From contig CANXME010000553.1 in assembly GCA_948144175.1 (NCBI GenBank), forward strand, positions 372,001-436,000: a stretch of 64,000 bases of DNA, written 5' to 3'. How positions within the stretch are numbered: the first letter of the stretch is position 1; the number at the start of each line of letters is the position of its first letter. This DNA comes from Closterium sp. NIES-65. Its lineage: Eukaryota; Streptophyta; Zygnematophyceae; Desmidiales; Closteriaceae. Of this stretch, positions 23,201 through 40,197 are shown piece after piece. Position numbers and translations under genes: made by a program. The notes below the pieces were generated by a model, which was not told where the DNA came from, did no database searches, and was given only the letters and a program-made list of their open reading frames with translations.

Positions 23201-25784
23201 CCAAACAATACAGACTCCATAGCGATTGCTTTCAATCTTAGGACAGAATGTGCAAGAATAACTCTTGACACATGCTTGTACATCAGCTGGATTCAGTATG
23301 TCTGCTCCTTGTGGTGCCATTCTAGCTGCCAGGAAATTTTGGATAAGTTGCTCTCACTACGTGCTCTCACCACGTGCTCTCACCACACATTCTCTCAACG
23401 CACTCTCCCCACACACTCTCCCCACGCACTCTCCCCACACACTCTCCCCACAAAATCTCCCTGCATGGAGGCAGGGAGGAGCCGTTCAAGGTGTTTGGAG
23501 CAGACCTGGACCCAGCCACCACATCGTGCATCCTCCTTCTCCTCTCTCTCTCCCCACATGCTCTTCCCACACACTCTCGCCTCGTGTGGGCAGGGAGGAG
23601 CCATTCAAGGTGTTTGGAGCAGACCTGGATCCAGCCACCACCATCGTGCAGAACTGGTGGGTGAGGGATGGAAGCGAGCTTGGATGGGTGTTTGCCGTTT
23701 TTTGCAAAAAAAACTGGATCTCGCCTCTCTTATCATGCACAACTGTCGTGTGCCATTGTAACGAAGTGACTTTTGAGTCGACTCAAAAACTGGATCTCGC
23801 CTCTCTTAACATGCACAACTGTCGTGTGCCATTGTAACGAGGTGACTTTTGAGTCGACTCAAAAACTGGATCTCGCCTCTCTTAACATGCACAACTGTCG
23901 TGTGCCATTGTAACGAGGTGACTTTTGAGTCGACTCAAAAACTGGATCTCGCCTCTCTTAACATGCACAACTGGTGGGTGGGTGATGGGCCCGAGGGACG
24001 GATGGGGGGTGTGAGTCTGCATGTCTGGTGTTGCCACCACCATCATGCACAACTGGTGGGTGGGTGCTGGGCCCGAGGGACGGATGGGGGGTGTGAGTCT
24101 GCATGTCTGGTGTTGCCACCACCATCATGCACAACTGGTGGGTGGGTGCTGGGCCCGAGGGACGGATGGGGGGTGTGAGTCTGCATGTCTGGTGTTGCCA
24201 CCACCATCATGCACAACTGGTGGGTGGGTGCTGGACCCGAGGGACGGATGGGGGGTGTGAGTCTGCATGTCTGGTGTTGCCACCACCGTCGTGCACAACT
24301 GGTGGGTGGGCGGTGCAAGGAGGGGCGGATGGGGGGCGTGACTTCTTCCCCATCCTCTCCCCAACTTCTCCCCATCCTCTCCCCAACTTCTCCCCATCCC
24401 TCCCCTTTTCCCTTCCCCTCCTGGCAGGTTTGACACGGCTCTGCCGCCCGCAATTGTGCAGTCTGGATTCCGCATGATCTTCAGCAATCTCAATCTCGGC
24501 TGGTACCTTGACTTTGTTGACCGCACGTGGAGCGAGGTGAGTCAATGCAAGTCAACGTGAGGGTATGGGAGTGAATGGGAGTGAATGGGAGTGAATGGGA
24601 GTCAGTGGGAGTGAATGGGAGTGAATGGGAGTGAATGGGAGTGAATGGGAGTCGATTGGAGACAAGAACGAGCGCAGCTTGTACCTTGACCTTATTGACC
24701 GCAGCTGGAGCGAGGCGAGTCAATGCAAGTCAACATGAGTCAATGGGGGTCAGCAGGAGTGCATGGGAGAACATGTAGACAGGAGCAGTATCAGTTGTGG
24801 CTGGTACCTTGACTTCATTGACCATACGTGGAGCGAGGTGAGTCAACGCAAGTCAATGGGAGTCAGCGTGATTCAACAGGCGAGCATGAGGAGAGAAGCC
24901 AATGTGACTGGTACTTTAACTTCAACCACCGGACGTGACCATCCTGTCTTTCTCCCCGCCCATGTTCTGCTCTGTTGCACTCAGGTGTATTCTCAGGAGC
25001 CAACAGCAGGGGTGCCAGAGGCGCTGCAGCACCTGGTGGTGGGCGGCGAGACGTGCATGTGGGGGGAGCGGGTCGACCCGTCTGATCTGCTCAACACTGT
25101 GTGGCCGCGCGCTGCTGCTGCTGCAGGTGAGATGATTGTGGTGCTGCAGCTGCCGCTGCTGCCGGAGGGGTGATGATTCTGGTTGTGGGTCAACCCAACC
25201 CTTGAGACGTGCATGTGGGAGGAGAGGGTGGACCCGTCTGATCTGCTCAACACTGTGTGGCCGCGCGCTGCCGCTGCTGCTGATGCTGCTGCTGATGCTG
25301 CTGCTGGTGAGATGGCATGCTGCTGGTGAGATGGCATGCTGCTGGTGAGATGGGCATGCTGCTGGTGAGATGGGCATGCTGTTGTGGCTTCAAGCGCAAA
25401 GTTTGGTGGTGCTGGTGAGATGATGTTTTCCTGCCTGCTCGTACTTTCTCCCAACTCCTTCTCCCCGTCCTACACAGAGCGGCTCTGGTCCCCAAGGGCA
25501 TACGTGGACTCGCATCTCTCTCAAGCGCACACGCGTCTGCACATGTTCCGCTGCCAGCTCTCATCCCTCCGTTCCTCCCTCTCTGCCTCTCTCTTCCTTC
25601 CCCTCCACACACAGAGCGGCTCTGGTCCCCAAAGGCATACATGGACTCACATCTCTCACAAGCGCACACACGCCTGCATATGTTCCGCTGCCTGCTCACA
25701 TCCCGTGGCATAGAGGCTGCTCCAGTTGACAATGCCCACGCGCGCTCCCAGCCCCCCTTTCCTGGCAGCTGCTATCGCCAATAA
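14211..25784 (+). CDS. Beta-N-acetylhexosaminidase, GH20, 15 exons
   Basis: Exons: 14211-15143, 15390-15497, 16902-16937, 17422-17533, 17860-17938, 19397-19519, 20307-20372, 20897-20997, 21543-21602, 21889-21922, 22754-22855, 23594-23656, 24428-24536, 24985-25126 and 25615-25784. All phases agree, giving 745 residues ending SCYRQ-TAA. The enzyme removes terminal GlcNAc or GalNAc from glycans. Visible motifs: [33 protein letters not shown], the catalytic Asp-Glu pair in HLGGDEV (D535/E536), [22 protein letters not shown], a TWSE segment, and [15 protein letters not shown] followed by TVWPRAAAA and ERLWSP. Residues 43-64 form one hydrophobic stretch, a likely signal anchor, so the protein is probably secreted or Golgi/vacuolar. 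A charged, Gly/Arg-rich insert of about 150 residues sits in the N-terminal domain, making it longer than plant HEXO proteins (about 530-580). Intron 4 is GC-AG (ATAG|gcaagt). Confidence 0.93.
15483..15605 (+). repeat. 39-bp echo of hexosaminidase exon 2 end
   Basis: The end of exon 2 with its donor (TCTGCCACCATTCGG|gtcagt) is repeated three times in direct succession, so three equivalent donors stand in line. The first keeps the frame with exon 3. Confidence 0.9.
15655..16900 (+). repeat. 41-bp minisatellite, about 30 units
   Basis: Unit CTGTCTGCGTATCTGTCTGT plus CTCACTCCTCTCTCCGTCTG plus C, nearly perfect, with a few CTG to CGG variants and one shortened unit near 16570. The last unit runs directly into the acceptor of exon 3 (GGTCTGCAG|GCC), so each unit ends in a CTGC(C/A) context that resembles that acceptor. 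Because 41 is not a multiple of three, all three forward frames stay open; these are not genes. Confidence 0.97.
17268..17312 (+). repeat. Echo of hexosaminidase exon 4 start
   Basis: CACAG|ACCCTCGCCCAGCTCTGTGC with following FDLV-like codons copies the first 35 or so bases of exon 4 (17422) about 150 bp upstream, and has its own GCAG|gtggca donor-like end. It is followed by TTGAGAATTCTCAA (17335-17348), a palindrome-family member. Confidence 0.85.
17671..17795 (+). repeat. Tandem repeat around a 26-bp perfect palindrome
   Basis: A unit CCCCCTGCCGCTTCCTGTAA ... TTTTTTGAGAATTCT occurs twice (about 17671-17717 and 17743-17793). Between the copies lies a perfect palindrome at 17715-17740 (arms CTAGTTTTGAG, core GCGC). 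The second copy ends in TTTGAGAATTCTCAAA (17778-17793). Confidence 0.9.
17945..18958 (+). repeat. 13-bp minisatellite, about 75 units
   Basis: Unit GCATGCCATGGGT with sparse A/G and C/G variants, filling intron 5 of the hexosaminidase gene. It begins after an echo of the exon 5 end (CTCAACGTGCTTGGC at 17956). The 13-bp period keeps several frames open on both strands (HGMHPWHAP-type translations); these are not proteins. Confidence 0.97.
18990..19330 (+). repeat. Three echoes of hexosaminidase exon 6 start
   Basis: Copies at about 19005-19055, 19145-19195 and 19258-19310 reproduce the start of exon 6, with (C)CAG acceptor in the last two (CAG|GCACTGGCACATGGTGGA ... CCCATCGAGACGCCC). They come before the full exon at 19397. 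The echoes code [15 protein letters not shown] and then lose homology. Confidence 0.9.
19590..19795 (+). repeat. Two echoes of hexosaminidase exon 6 end
   Basis: TCTGAGCGCTACACCACTAA ... ATGCAGTCAGTACCTG at about 19600-19650 and a second copy at about 19738-19792 reproduce the last 50 or so bases of exon 6 with its donor (GTGCA|gtcagt). Confidence 0.9.
19840..20160 (+). repeat. Tandem repeats with three SalI-core palindromes
   Basis: The stretch TCTCCTTCGTTGCTGCTCTC ... TTTCCTGCCTGCC occurs on both sides of three palindromes TTTTGAGTCGACTCAAAA (19905-19922 and 19958-19975 perfect; 19936-19953 with one mismatch). It then continues as three copies of a 48-bp unit (CACCTCGGGCCACCTGTGCT). The palindromes sit exactly at the joint of the larger duplication. 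Confidence 0.9.
20425..20485 (+). repeat. Echo of hexosaminidase exon 7
   Basis: GGGGGTGATGGTGGTACCTG ... CATGCTACCTCATG|gtcagc copies nearly all of exon 7 (20307-20372) with an intact donor but no clear acceptor. Confidence 0.85.
20560..20735 (+). repeat. 50-bp tandem repeat, each unit with a GCGC-core palindrome
   Basis: Three units of CTTACAGATCTCTGACAGAG followed by AATGATTTTAGAGGCGCCTC and AAAAGTAGCC. The palindromic part recurs at 20591-20610, 20641-20660 and 20691-20710. Confidence 0.95.
21040..21440 (+). repeat. 22-bp and 15-bp minisatellites in hexosaminidase intron 8
   Basis: First, an echo of the exon 8 end (ACCTTCCAACTCATAAAAGG at about 21065). Then about ten units of GTGTGTAAGGTGGTGTGGCAAG (21095-21285), which derive from the donor context CAAG|gtgcgtgtgtg. 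Then eight units of AACCCCATCGATTCC (21311-21430). Confidence 0.92.
21889..22174 (+). repeat. Duplicated 34-nt exon 10 and 20-bp minisatellite
   Basis: The 34-nt exon AGTGTTGGAATTCATCTCCC...TG occurs twice, at 21889-21922 and 22141-22174, each with an AG acceptor and GT donor. The copies code [12 protein letters not shown] and [12 protein letters not shown]. Between them are about eight units of CTGACCTGTGAGCTGGTGCG (21930-22075) and a third partial start at 22098. Confidence 0.9.
22300..22985 (+). repeat. 16-bp minisatellite, exon 11 echoes and 19-bp minisatellite
   Basis: 22306-22478: eleven units of CACTCCCACATGGGCG. 22575-22750: two echoes of the start of exon 11 (CAG|GCTGCAGCAGCGCAACCT), each ending in TGAGTCGACTCA (22625-22636 and 22703-22714) before the real exon at 22754. 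22885-22985: five units of CTCTTCCCCCACACTTGTC. Confidence 0.92.
22975..23095 (+). repeat. Duplication with a 20-bp perfect palindrome at its joint
   Basis: CTTGTCCCATATCCTTCTAC is present on both sides of a perfect GTTTTGAG-GCGC-CTCAAAAC palindrome at 23016-23035. Confidence 0.92.
23473..24330 (+). repeat. Exon 12 echoes and palindrome-bearing repeats
   Basis: An echo of the start of exon 12 (GGAGGAGCCGTTCAAGGTGT) lies at 23473. After the exon, three 76-bp units (CTGGATCTCGCCTCTCTTAA and so on) each end in TTTTGAGTCGACTCAAAA (23771-23788, 23847-23864, 23923-23940). Then about four and a half units of about 82 bp follow (23960-24310), each containing an echo of the exon 12 end (GCCACCACCATCATGCACAA|CTG|gtgggtg). 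Confidence 0.92.
24545..24945 (+). repeat. 10-bp repeat and echoes of exon 13 end
   Basis: 24565-24655 is a GGGAGTGAAT repeat. Echoes of the exon 13 end (TGGTACCTTGAC ... TGGAGCGAG|gtgagt) lie at about 24678-24720 and 24798-24845, and a weaker one at about 24905-24940. Confidence 0.85.
25200..25575 (+). repeat. Echoes of hexosaminidase exons 14 and 15
   Basis: 25203-25290 copies the second half of exon 14 (GAGACGTGCATGTGGGAGGA ... CCGCGCGCTGCCGCTG). Then a GATGGGCATGCTGCTGGTGA repeat. 25477-25575 copies the first 90 or so bases of exon 15 with its own CACACAG acceptor, followed by the true exon at 25615. Confidence 0.9.
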
Positions 25785-26904
25785 GTGCACTCGCATGTGA
25801 AGTGAGGTGCCTCGTGTTTGAGAATGCTCAAAAACCTGCAGCCGTTATGGTGCTGTGATAAACAAACGGCAAAAAAGCACTAATGTGTATATTCAAAGCT
25901 GTCAGTGAATAGAATGCAGGAAAGTGGATGATAAAATACCGAATGTGTCCAAGTGGGCATGTGAGAGACCAATTTCGGCTTGAAAGGAAATACAGTCTTA
26001 ATGAAGGGCTACTGTACTTCAATAGTGTTCGCAGGCATAGGTTGCCCGTGCTTGTACACTATAAACGAGCTGTTACTGTATGTGGAAAACGTTCTCCGCT
26101 GTGCACATGGTCTTTATCGTTCTGTAAAATAAATGGGCTGGCTGGTTCTGTAAAATACATGGGCTGGCTGGTTCTGTACAATACATGGGCTGGCTGGTTC
26201 TGTACATGGGCTGGCATGGGCTGGTTGGGTAGGACCACATCCTGAAAACCACGTGGATGGATCAGACCCTAAGATGGTTGGGGATTCCCCTTGGAATTTC
26301 CAAGACGTTCTACCTGATGTCAGCATGTGTTTCAGCTGTTGCCACCATTTCATTGTATGACAGCATTTCCCGAGTGTGCTCCCCCCAGACGCGTGAAATA
26401 CTGCTGCCTAGCCACTTCTTTGTTGCGTCAAGCTCCCGACAGCGCTCAAAATCAGTTACAAGGGAAAACAAGTGAAAAAAAAGGGTGACAATATGATGTC
26501 ACTTCCGAATGGTCCAATCGTAGATCTTCCGACTTCAGTGGCGCTGAGGCGGTTCACAAAACGAAGTGCTTAGCAGTCCTACTCTACTGTCAGATTCACA
26601 CCCAGCCCCGAAAATACTTGTTCCAGTCTTATTTTCACGACTCAGTGGCAGGATGAACTCAAATTAATGCACCCCAAAAACGTACAAATTGTTTTTTCAA
26701 GCACCCCATCCAACAAAATCACGCCACTGCAAACATCGTGTGGAGCAGTAAGTGCCAAGGAGCGAGGGTTCTTGGGTAGTGTTGAAAAATGTGTAACAGA
26801 CCGCCAAGTTTTGTTTCAATCTGGTGCTGATGCGATCCCGACTTCGCGTGTATGTTTTTCCAGAAAAGGAGAAAAGAATCACATGTTTGGCAAGAGACAC
26901 TCTT
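25785..26904 (+). other. Hexosaminidase 3' flank
   Basis: No gene seen. A 26-bp unit (GGGCTGGCTGGTTCTGTAAA) is repeated about four times at 26128-26225, and an imperfect palindrome-family member (TTTGAG-AATG-CTCAAA) lies at about 25817-25833. The stretch 26640-26880 matches 52335-52580 in the second block of the segmental duplication. Confidence 0.55.
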
Positions 26905-27877
26905 AGGACGTGGGCCCAACCTACTTTGATCGGCACGATCAGAGGCGATCAAAAACTTAGAGGAAGGCGGGTAGCAGATTTCAGGCAATCGAGGGCAATC
27001 AGCTGATCGTGATCAGCTGATCGCGCCAACTCAATCAACTGCCTCAACCAGCCCAATCAGACCCGATCAGACACAATCAGCCCCAATCACTTGATTGCAT
27101 GCGATCGGCAACCTGGGCGATGTACGCAAAAGTAACACGCATCGCCATGAAGTCTCGAAAATCCTTGCGAATACACCCAGTTCGGCGAGAACTGTATGCC
27201 ATAGCCCTCTAACTGGAGCGGACCTTGTGCGGTGCGGGCGATGTTGGCGACATTACCACAACAATGTGCAATATACTAGAGTTGGGGCCTAAGGACGTGG
27301 GCCCAATCGACTTTGATCGGCTCATATCGGATCGGGTTGGGTCGGATCGGATTGCTTATGATCGTTTTTTCTCGCACCGCCCGATCAGAGATGATTTTCC
27401 TCGACTCGCGCTCTTGCATGAAAGCTGTCGGCCCATTACCTGGTAGCTGCATCCCAACTTTGGCGAGACTGGCGAATCACAGTATCGTGGTTATGTCGCC
27501 AACATAGTACCTCGAACTGGAGTACAGATTCCGCGGGTTGAGGAATAGAAGCACCTCGAACTGAATTTTGATTGGGTGGCAAAACGATGGCTATGGCATA
27601 TAGTTCTCGCCGATCTGTATGTATTTGCAAAGATTTTCGAGAATTCATGGCGAGATGTGTTACATTTCGCGTACATCGCCCAGGTCCCTGATCACATGCA
27701 ATCAAGTGATCGGGGCTGATTGTGTCTGATCGGGTCCGATCGGGCTGTTTGAGAAAGTTGATCGAGTTAGCGCGATCAGCTGATTGCCCCCGATTGCCTG
27801 AAATTGGCTTCCCGCCTTCCTCGAAGTTTCATACAGCCTCTGATCGCGCTGATCAAAGAAGATTGGGCCCACGTCCT
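26905..27877. mobile_element. Foldback element with arms of about 370 bp
   Basis: The left arm (26905 to about 27265, starting AGGACGTGGGCCCAA) is matched in reverse complement by about 27488-27877 (ending TTGGGCCCACGTCCT). The match runs through GGCAATCAGCTGATCG, CACTTGATTGCATG, CCTGGGCGATGTACGC, GGCGAGAACT-TATGCCATAGCC and TGTTGGCGACAT. A third copy of the end sequence (AGGACGTGGGCCCAATCGAC) starts at 27292 inside the loop, so the element may be nested. No transposase is present. I could not find a clean target duplication; long arms of this kind fit a foldback or Mutator-like non-autonomous element. Confidence 0.8.
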
Positions 27878-27954
27878 TATCTCTCATTCTAGAGTAGATT
27901 TTGGCGAGATTGCGCACGCGTCAGCGCACGAACGTTTTTTAATCCTATTGACCA

Positions 27955-28763
27955 AAATCGCACCGCAGGTAGGGCGACCGAACCTCGTCCAAATGGATCG
28001 ATTTACATGCGTTTGCACGTTATTTTTGTGCTGCGAATGAGTTCATTTCGACGTTACAGGTCCCGTTTGGTTTTACGGCCAGAATTGCGGGATTGCAGCC
28101 TGGGTTTCGATCCTTTGAGAAAAGACAAATTTTGCGACGTGTTACGTCACTTCAGTCTGGTCGCGCAGACAAGGCTTGTCTTATGCTGTTTTTGTTTGGT
28201 CCGGTTTTTTTTACGGTGTAAAACGAACTAAATTCCGTAGGGAGCCAGGCACACTTTCAATGCATCAGCCCTAAACACCTTGAAAGTTCCCGTGTTTAGG
28301 GTTGATTCCTCCCGAATTCCACCACATTCAAAGCATTAACCCTAAACACCATGCTTCCCGTGTTTAGGGTTGATGCCTCCCAAATTGCGTTCCTGCCTCT
28401 AGTGTTTTTTTTTTTTCCAGCCCCTGCTTAGATTCAGAGCTCCGTTGATGTTTCAGAAAATCGCGTTTGACACGCGCAAAAAAACATGTAGACAAAAAAT
28501 CTGACACGCACACGAAACATTTTTGCGCCTTCGTGAACAGACAAAATAACCTTGTAAGGTCACGGCAATGTAGCCGCAATTGCGACCTTGTTTTTTACGA
28601 AAAAACGAACACCACCTGGCAAACATTTTCCCGCGCGAGACAGTGACAGTTAGGAAGACCACCAATTCTATCACATTAACTTGGTTGTAAATATCACGTA
28701 AGCACATGTATATCGACTCATTTGCGAGGGGTTTGGTCGCCCTACCTGCGGTGCGAGGCTGGT
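27955..28763. mobile_element. Second non-autonomous element with inverted ends of about 75 bp
   Basis: The left end at about 27957 (TCGCACCGCAGGTAGGGCGA) and right end at about 28763 are inverted copies, with homology continuing for about 75 bp at roughly 80% identity. The interior (about 650 bp) has no coding sequence. It holds two hairpin-like modules, CCCTAAACACCTTGAAAGTT...GTGTTTAGGG and CCCTAAACACCATGCTTCCC...GTGTTTAGGG (28266-28375), whose arms resemble one plant telomere unit. The element ends about 80 bp before sequence shared with the second WRKY upstream region. Confidence 0.65.
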
Positions 28764-29319
28764 TGATGGGATTGAGAGAAGTTCGCGCGCTGGCGCGTCG
28801 CGCAAATTTGCCGTAGAACTTCACGACGGCACATTCCGTTTCCTCCAAATGCTTGGTATCGTTGTCGGGCAGAAGCTTTCCGAAACCCCAAAGACCCACA
28901 CATTGAACTGCTGCCAGCCTTCTCCGCCTCGGTCCATCCCCTCGCAATTCACTTCCATCCGTCCTGGTTGGCATAGGTTTTGTTCTCTATTGGCTCGTTC
29001 TTGCCAACCATTTCCCTTACTGTTTGTTCACAGGACAGGCTGAACTCTACCCTCCATTTATTCAAATCGTCCTTGTTATCCGTTTACAGTCCACATCTGG
29101 CTCAGATGGCGAGACTTCATGCACTCCATTTGGAGTCGTTCGTGATCCAATTCAGGACTTCCCACCAAATTGTTTGTGTGTCAATGCGTGGCTCCGCTCT
29201 CTCGTGTCTCCTCGAGGCCTGCACGAATTCTGGACCTCCGATTCGACGTTTGCGGCTAGATACTTTTCAAACGAATCCAAGCCTTTGTTAGCTCATTTGC
29301 ATTTCCGTTCAAATTGGAA

Positions 29320-37334
<8,015 letters not shown>

Positions 37335-38395
37335 TAGCAGGCGAGGCAGCACGTGGCAGGACCACCACAGCAGCCGTCAGAGGCTATTGACTTGGCTCAA
37401 GGTGTGACTCAGCAGTCACCTCAGAATACCCAACCAGCCCGGCCGCAGCAAGCGTTATCGCAGCAGCTAGAGCAGCAGTTGGTGCAGCAATTAGGGCAGA
37501 AGTTGGCGCAGCAGTTGGGGCAGCATCTTGGTCAGCAGTTGGACACACAGCAGCCCGTGGCAAGGCCACCACAACAGCCGTCAGGCGCTTCTGAGCTGCC
37601 CCCGGGTGTGACTCAGCAGTCAACCCGGCAAACACAGCAAAGCCGGCAGCAGCAAGAGCTGTGGCAGCAGTTGGAGCAGCAATTGAGGAAACGGTTGGGA
37701 CAGAATCTGGGGCAGCAGCTACGAATTACCGAGCAGAAGCAGGCAGAGTAGCAAGTGGGTGAACAGGCAGGGCAGCAGATGGATGAGCAGATGTGGCAGC
37801 AGCAGAGGTGTGGCAGCAGCAGAGGTGTGGCAGCAGCAGAGGTGTGGCTCGACTCTGGAGCACTGGAGGCCGGGGGAGGAGGGCTCAGAGGCCGTCACCT
37901 CCTTGAACCTCCACCTGTAGCGCCGCTCCGTGGCTGACCTTGCATGGTTCAGTGCAAGGTGCAGCAGCAACAGGGGCGTGACTCGAGTGAGGAGCAAGGG
38001 AGGCAGAGGGAGGAAGGCTTGAAGCCGTCACCTCCTGGGACCTCCGCCTCTAGTGCTGCACCATGCCTTCCTTCCTTCCTTGCCCCTCACATGGCTAAAT
38101 GCATGCTGGTGCCGGCCGGTATGTCAACCGTGCAACACGTGTATGGATGCTATGCCGCCGCCGATAAGACGTGGTCAAGCCACTATGACGCGTGGATGCT
38201 AATAAAACGTGGAAGAGCTGTTGATACGACGTGGATGGCGCACGGATAGGATGCGGATTATGCGTTGCTGATGCGGATCATGCGTTGCTGATGCAGAATC
38301 CGTTGATGATGAGGATAAGATATGGAACGAAGGTGTTGGTGAAGCGAGGAGGTGAGTCGGCTAGGATCTTAGTGTGAATTCCTTCTTTATCTGCG
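37335..38395 (+). pseudogene. Former C-terminal extension of WRKY 1, then 3' flank
   Basis: After the TAG at 37332-37334 (immediately followed by a second TAG) the same frame stays open to the TAG at 37749-37751 and repeats the preceding Gln-rich modules (QQARQHVAGPPQQPS, LVQQLGQKLAQQLGQHLGQQ). In the earlier modules the two stop positions are CAG CAG, so two adjacent C-to-T changes seem to have cut off about 138 residues. Beyond 37751 the sequence is CAG-rich without a frame, then unremarkable to 38395. Confidence 0.6.
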
Positions 38396-39853
38396 AAAAT
38401 GGTGCCATTTATTAGAGTACATAATCATGTACAAGCGAAAATGTATACACTGTACAGCCATGCTTCTACATCAGCCATGTTTGTATTGATCACATTCTCC
38501 ATGCACACACACAGCAGTCCCGGTTCGTCTGATGGCCATAAAGCAATCTATCATTTGCCCCCCATCTCCCTTTGCAAATCAATCCGCGGGGAGTATGAGG
38601 AAGTTGGGAGTGTAGTGGGCAGGGGGAATGAGCGAGAAGTGAGCGGGAGGAAGTCCAATGAGATGGGGTGCGGTCTGCAGGGTGTGGAAGGGGTGTGTCG
38701 AGAGGGGTGTGAGCGGAGGGGTGGGTGGGCTTATGGGGGTGTGAGAGGACGGTGTGGGGAAGAGGTTGGTGTGGGAGGAGGGGGGTGGGGGGTGGTGGAG
38801 GAAGGGGGTGTAAGAGGAGGGAGCTGTGAGAGGAGGGGTGTGCGGGGTGAGGGGTGTGTTGGGGTGAGGAGTGTGTGGGGTGAGGGGGTTGGTGGGAGCA
38901 AGTGGGTTGTCAAAGGGGGTTGCAGGATCAGGGGTGTGGGAGGAGGGGTGTGAGAGGAGGGGTGTGAGAGAAGAGGTGTGGGAGGAGGGGCATTTGAGGA
39001 TGGGGCAGGGCTATTGAAGATAATCTGGCCTGAGGCGTGTCAAGGCAGAGTCACCAGTGTCACATGGATCAGTATGATGTAATGGGATCACATGCGTGTA
39101 TGCATATGTATCTCCGTAGGTATATGCGCCATGAACCATGGGATGGCATGGCATGCTATGATTGCTGACGAGAAAAGGCCCCACCCTTACTTGGGCGAAG
39201 TCGACTTCGCTGTCCGGTGCGCAAAGGTGTGCAGCCGGCTGCGTTCGTGATCGACGCCGACTTCAAGGGAGTTTTATTGAAGTGCGATGAATCACTTGGC
39301 TCATGAGATTAATGTGTCGACGTTGAAGAAACCTTTTAAATAGGCGCAACAAAAGCCGGCGAGGCGCTGGTCGACGAAATGAAGTCGCTTGGCTCATGAG
39401 ACTAATGAGTTGTGCCGAGCCTTGGCTGTCGATGGATTGCTCGTTGACAAGGCGCCAGCCAACGGAAATAATTTGTTGGCGGCGCTGGCTGAGCGGCCTC
39501 TTTCTGGTCGACTAAAAGATTTGGTCAGCAAATCTTTGCATGTGCACGAATTTTGCTCTAGGCGTTTTTTGTTTTGTTTTGTTTTGTTTTTTTGCGAAAA
39601 TCGACATGCGGAATCAGCATCACGTGTACGCAACCGTCTGTTGAAGTGACTTGCACCTAATTTCGCACGTGCCACACATGTGCGCATACGTTCACTTGCG
39701 ACTGCAGTGTTGGTAGGCCGCCATGGTGCAACGTTGGCAAGCTACCTTGTTGCAGCATTGGCACCCCGCCTTCCTGCTGCGTTAGCAAGCAGCCTTCATG
39801 CTATGCTGGAAAGTCTCTTTGCTAGGTTCCTGGTGTGCTGCACTACATTCTTG
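38396..39853. other. G-rich flank and unassigned spacer
   Basis: 38396-38460 (CATTTATTAGAGTACATAAT) and the GTGTGAGAGGAGG-type repeats at 38690-38990 match 62010-62870 in the second block. 39000-39853 holds no gene I can recognise. A motif of about 25 bp (CTTGGCTCATGAGATTAATG) occurs at 39295 and again at 39391. The copia insertion point is 39853. Confidence 0.5.
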
Positions 39854-39985
39854 TGTGAAACTGAATGAACGGGAAAAATGACTATGAAATGAAGTGGGTA
39901 CAAATAGAAAACCCTAATTGGGTTGTACCCCCTATGGGATACCCCACTATAGCCTACAGAAACAAGTAAGCTATATGTTCTGACA
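39854..39985 (-). repeat. 3' LTR of the copia element
   Basis: 132 bp, TG...CA ends, identical to 47198-47329. The bases just inside (39986-40005, element sense TGCCTATGGGGGTG) are the polypurine tract. Confidence 0.95.
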
Positions 39986-40197
39986 CACCCCCATAGGCAG
40001 AGTGGGGGAGAACAAGGGGTCACAAGACCAGTCAAGCAAAGCAAAGCAAAGCTCAGGGTGGATCACAAAGTCACCACGCATTCCGAGCACAAGGTCAAAG
40101 GCCAGAAGGCCAGTTCACATGCAAGATCATATATAGAGATATACAAGAATCAAGCAAGCAAGAGCAAGAGTATATATAGGCGAAGGTACAAGCAAGG

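Noticed and set aside
28240-28390. tRNA or small RNA gene suggested by the CCCTAAACAC hairpins
   Set aside because: No A/B box, no cloverleaf and no polymerase III terminator in a suitable place; they lie inside a foldback element.
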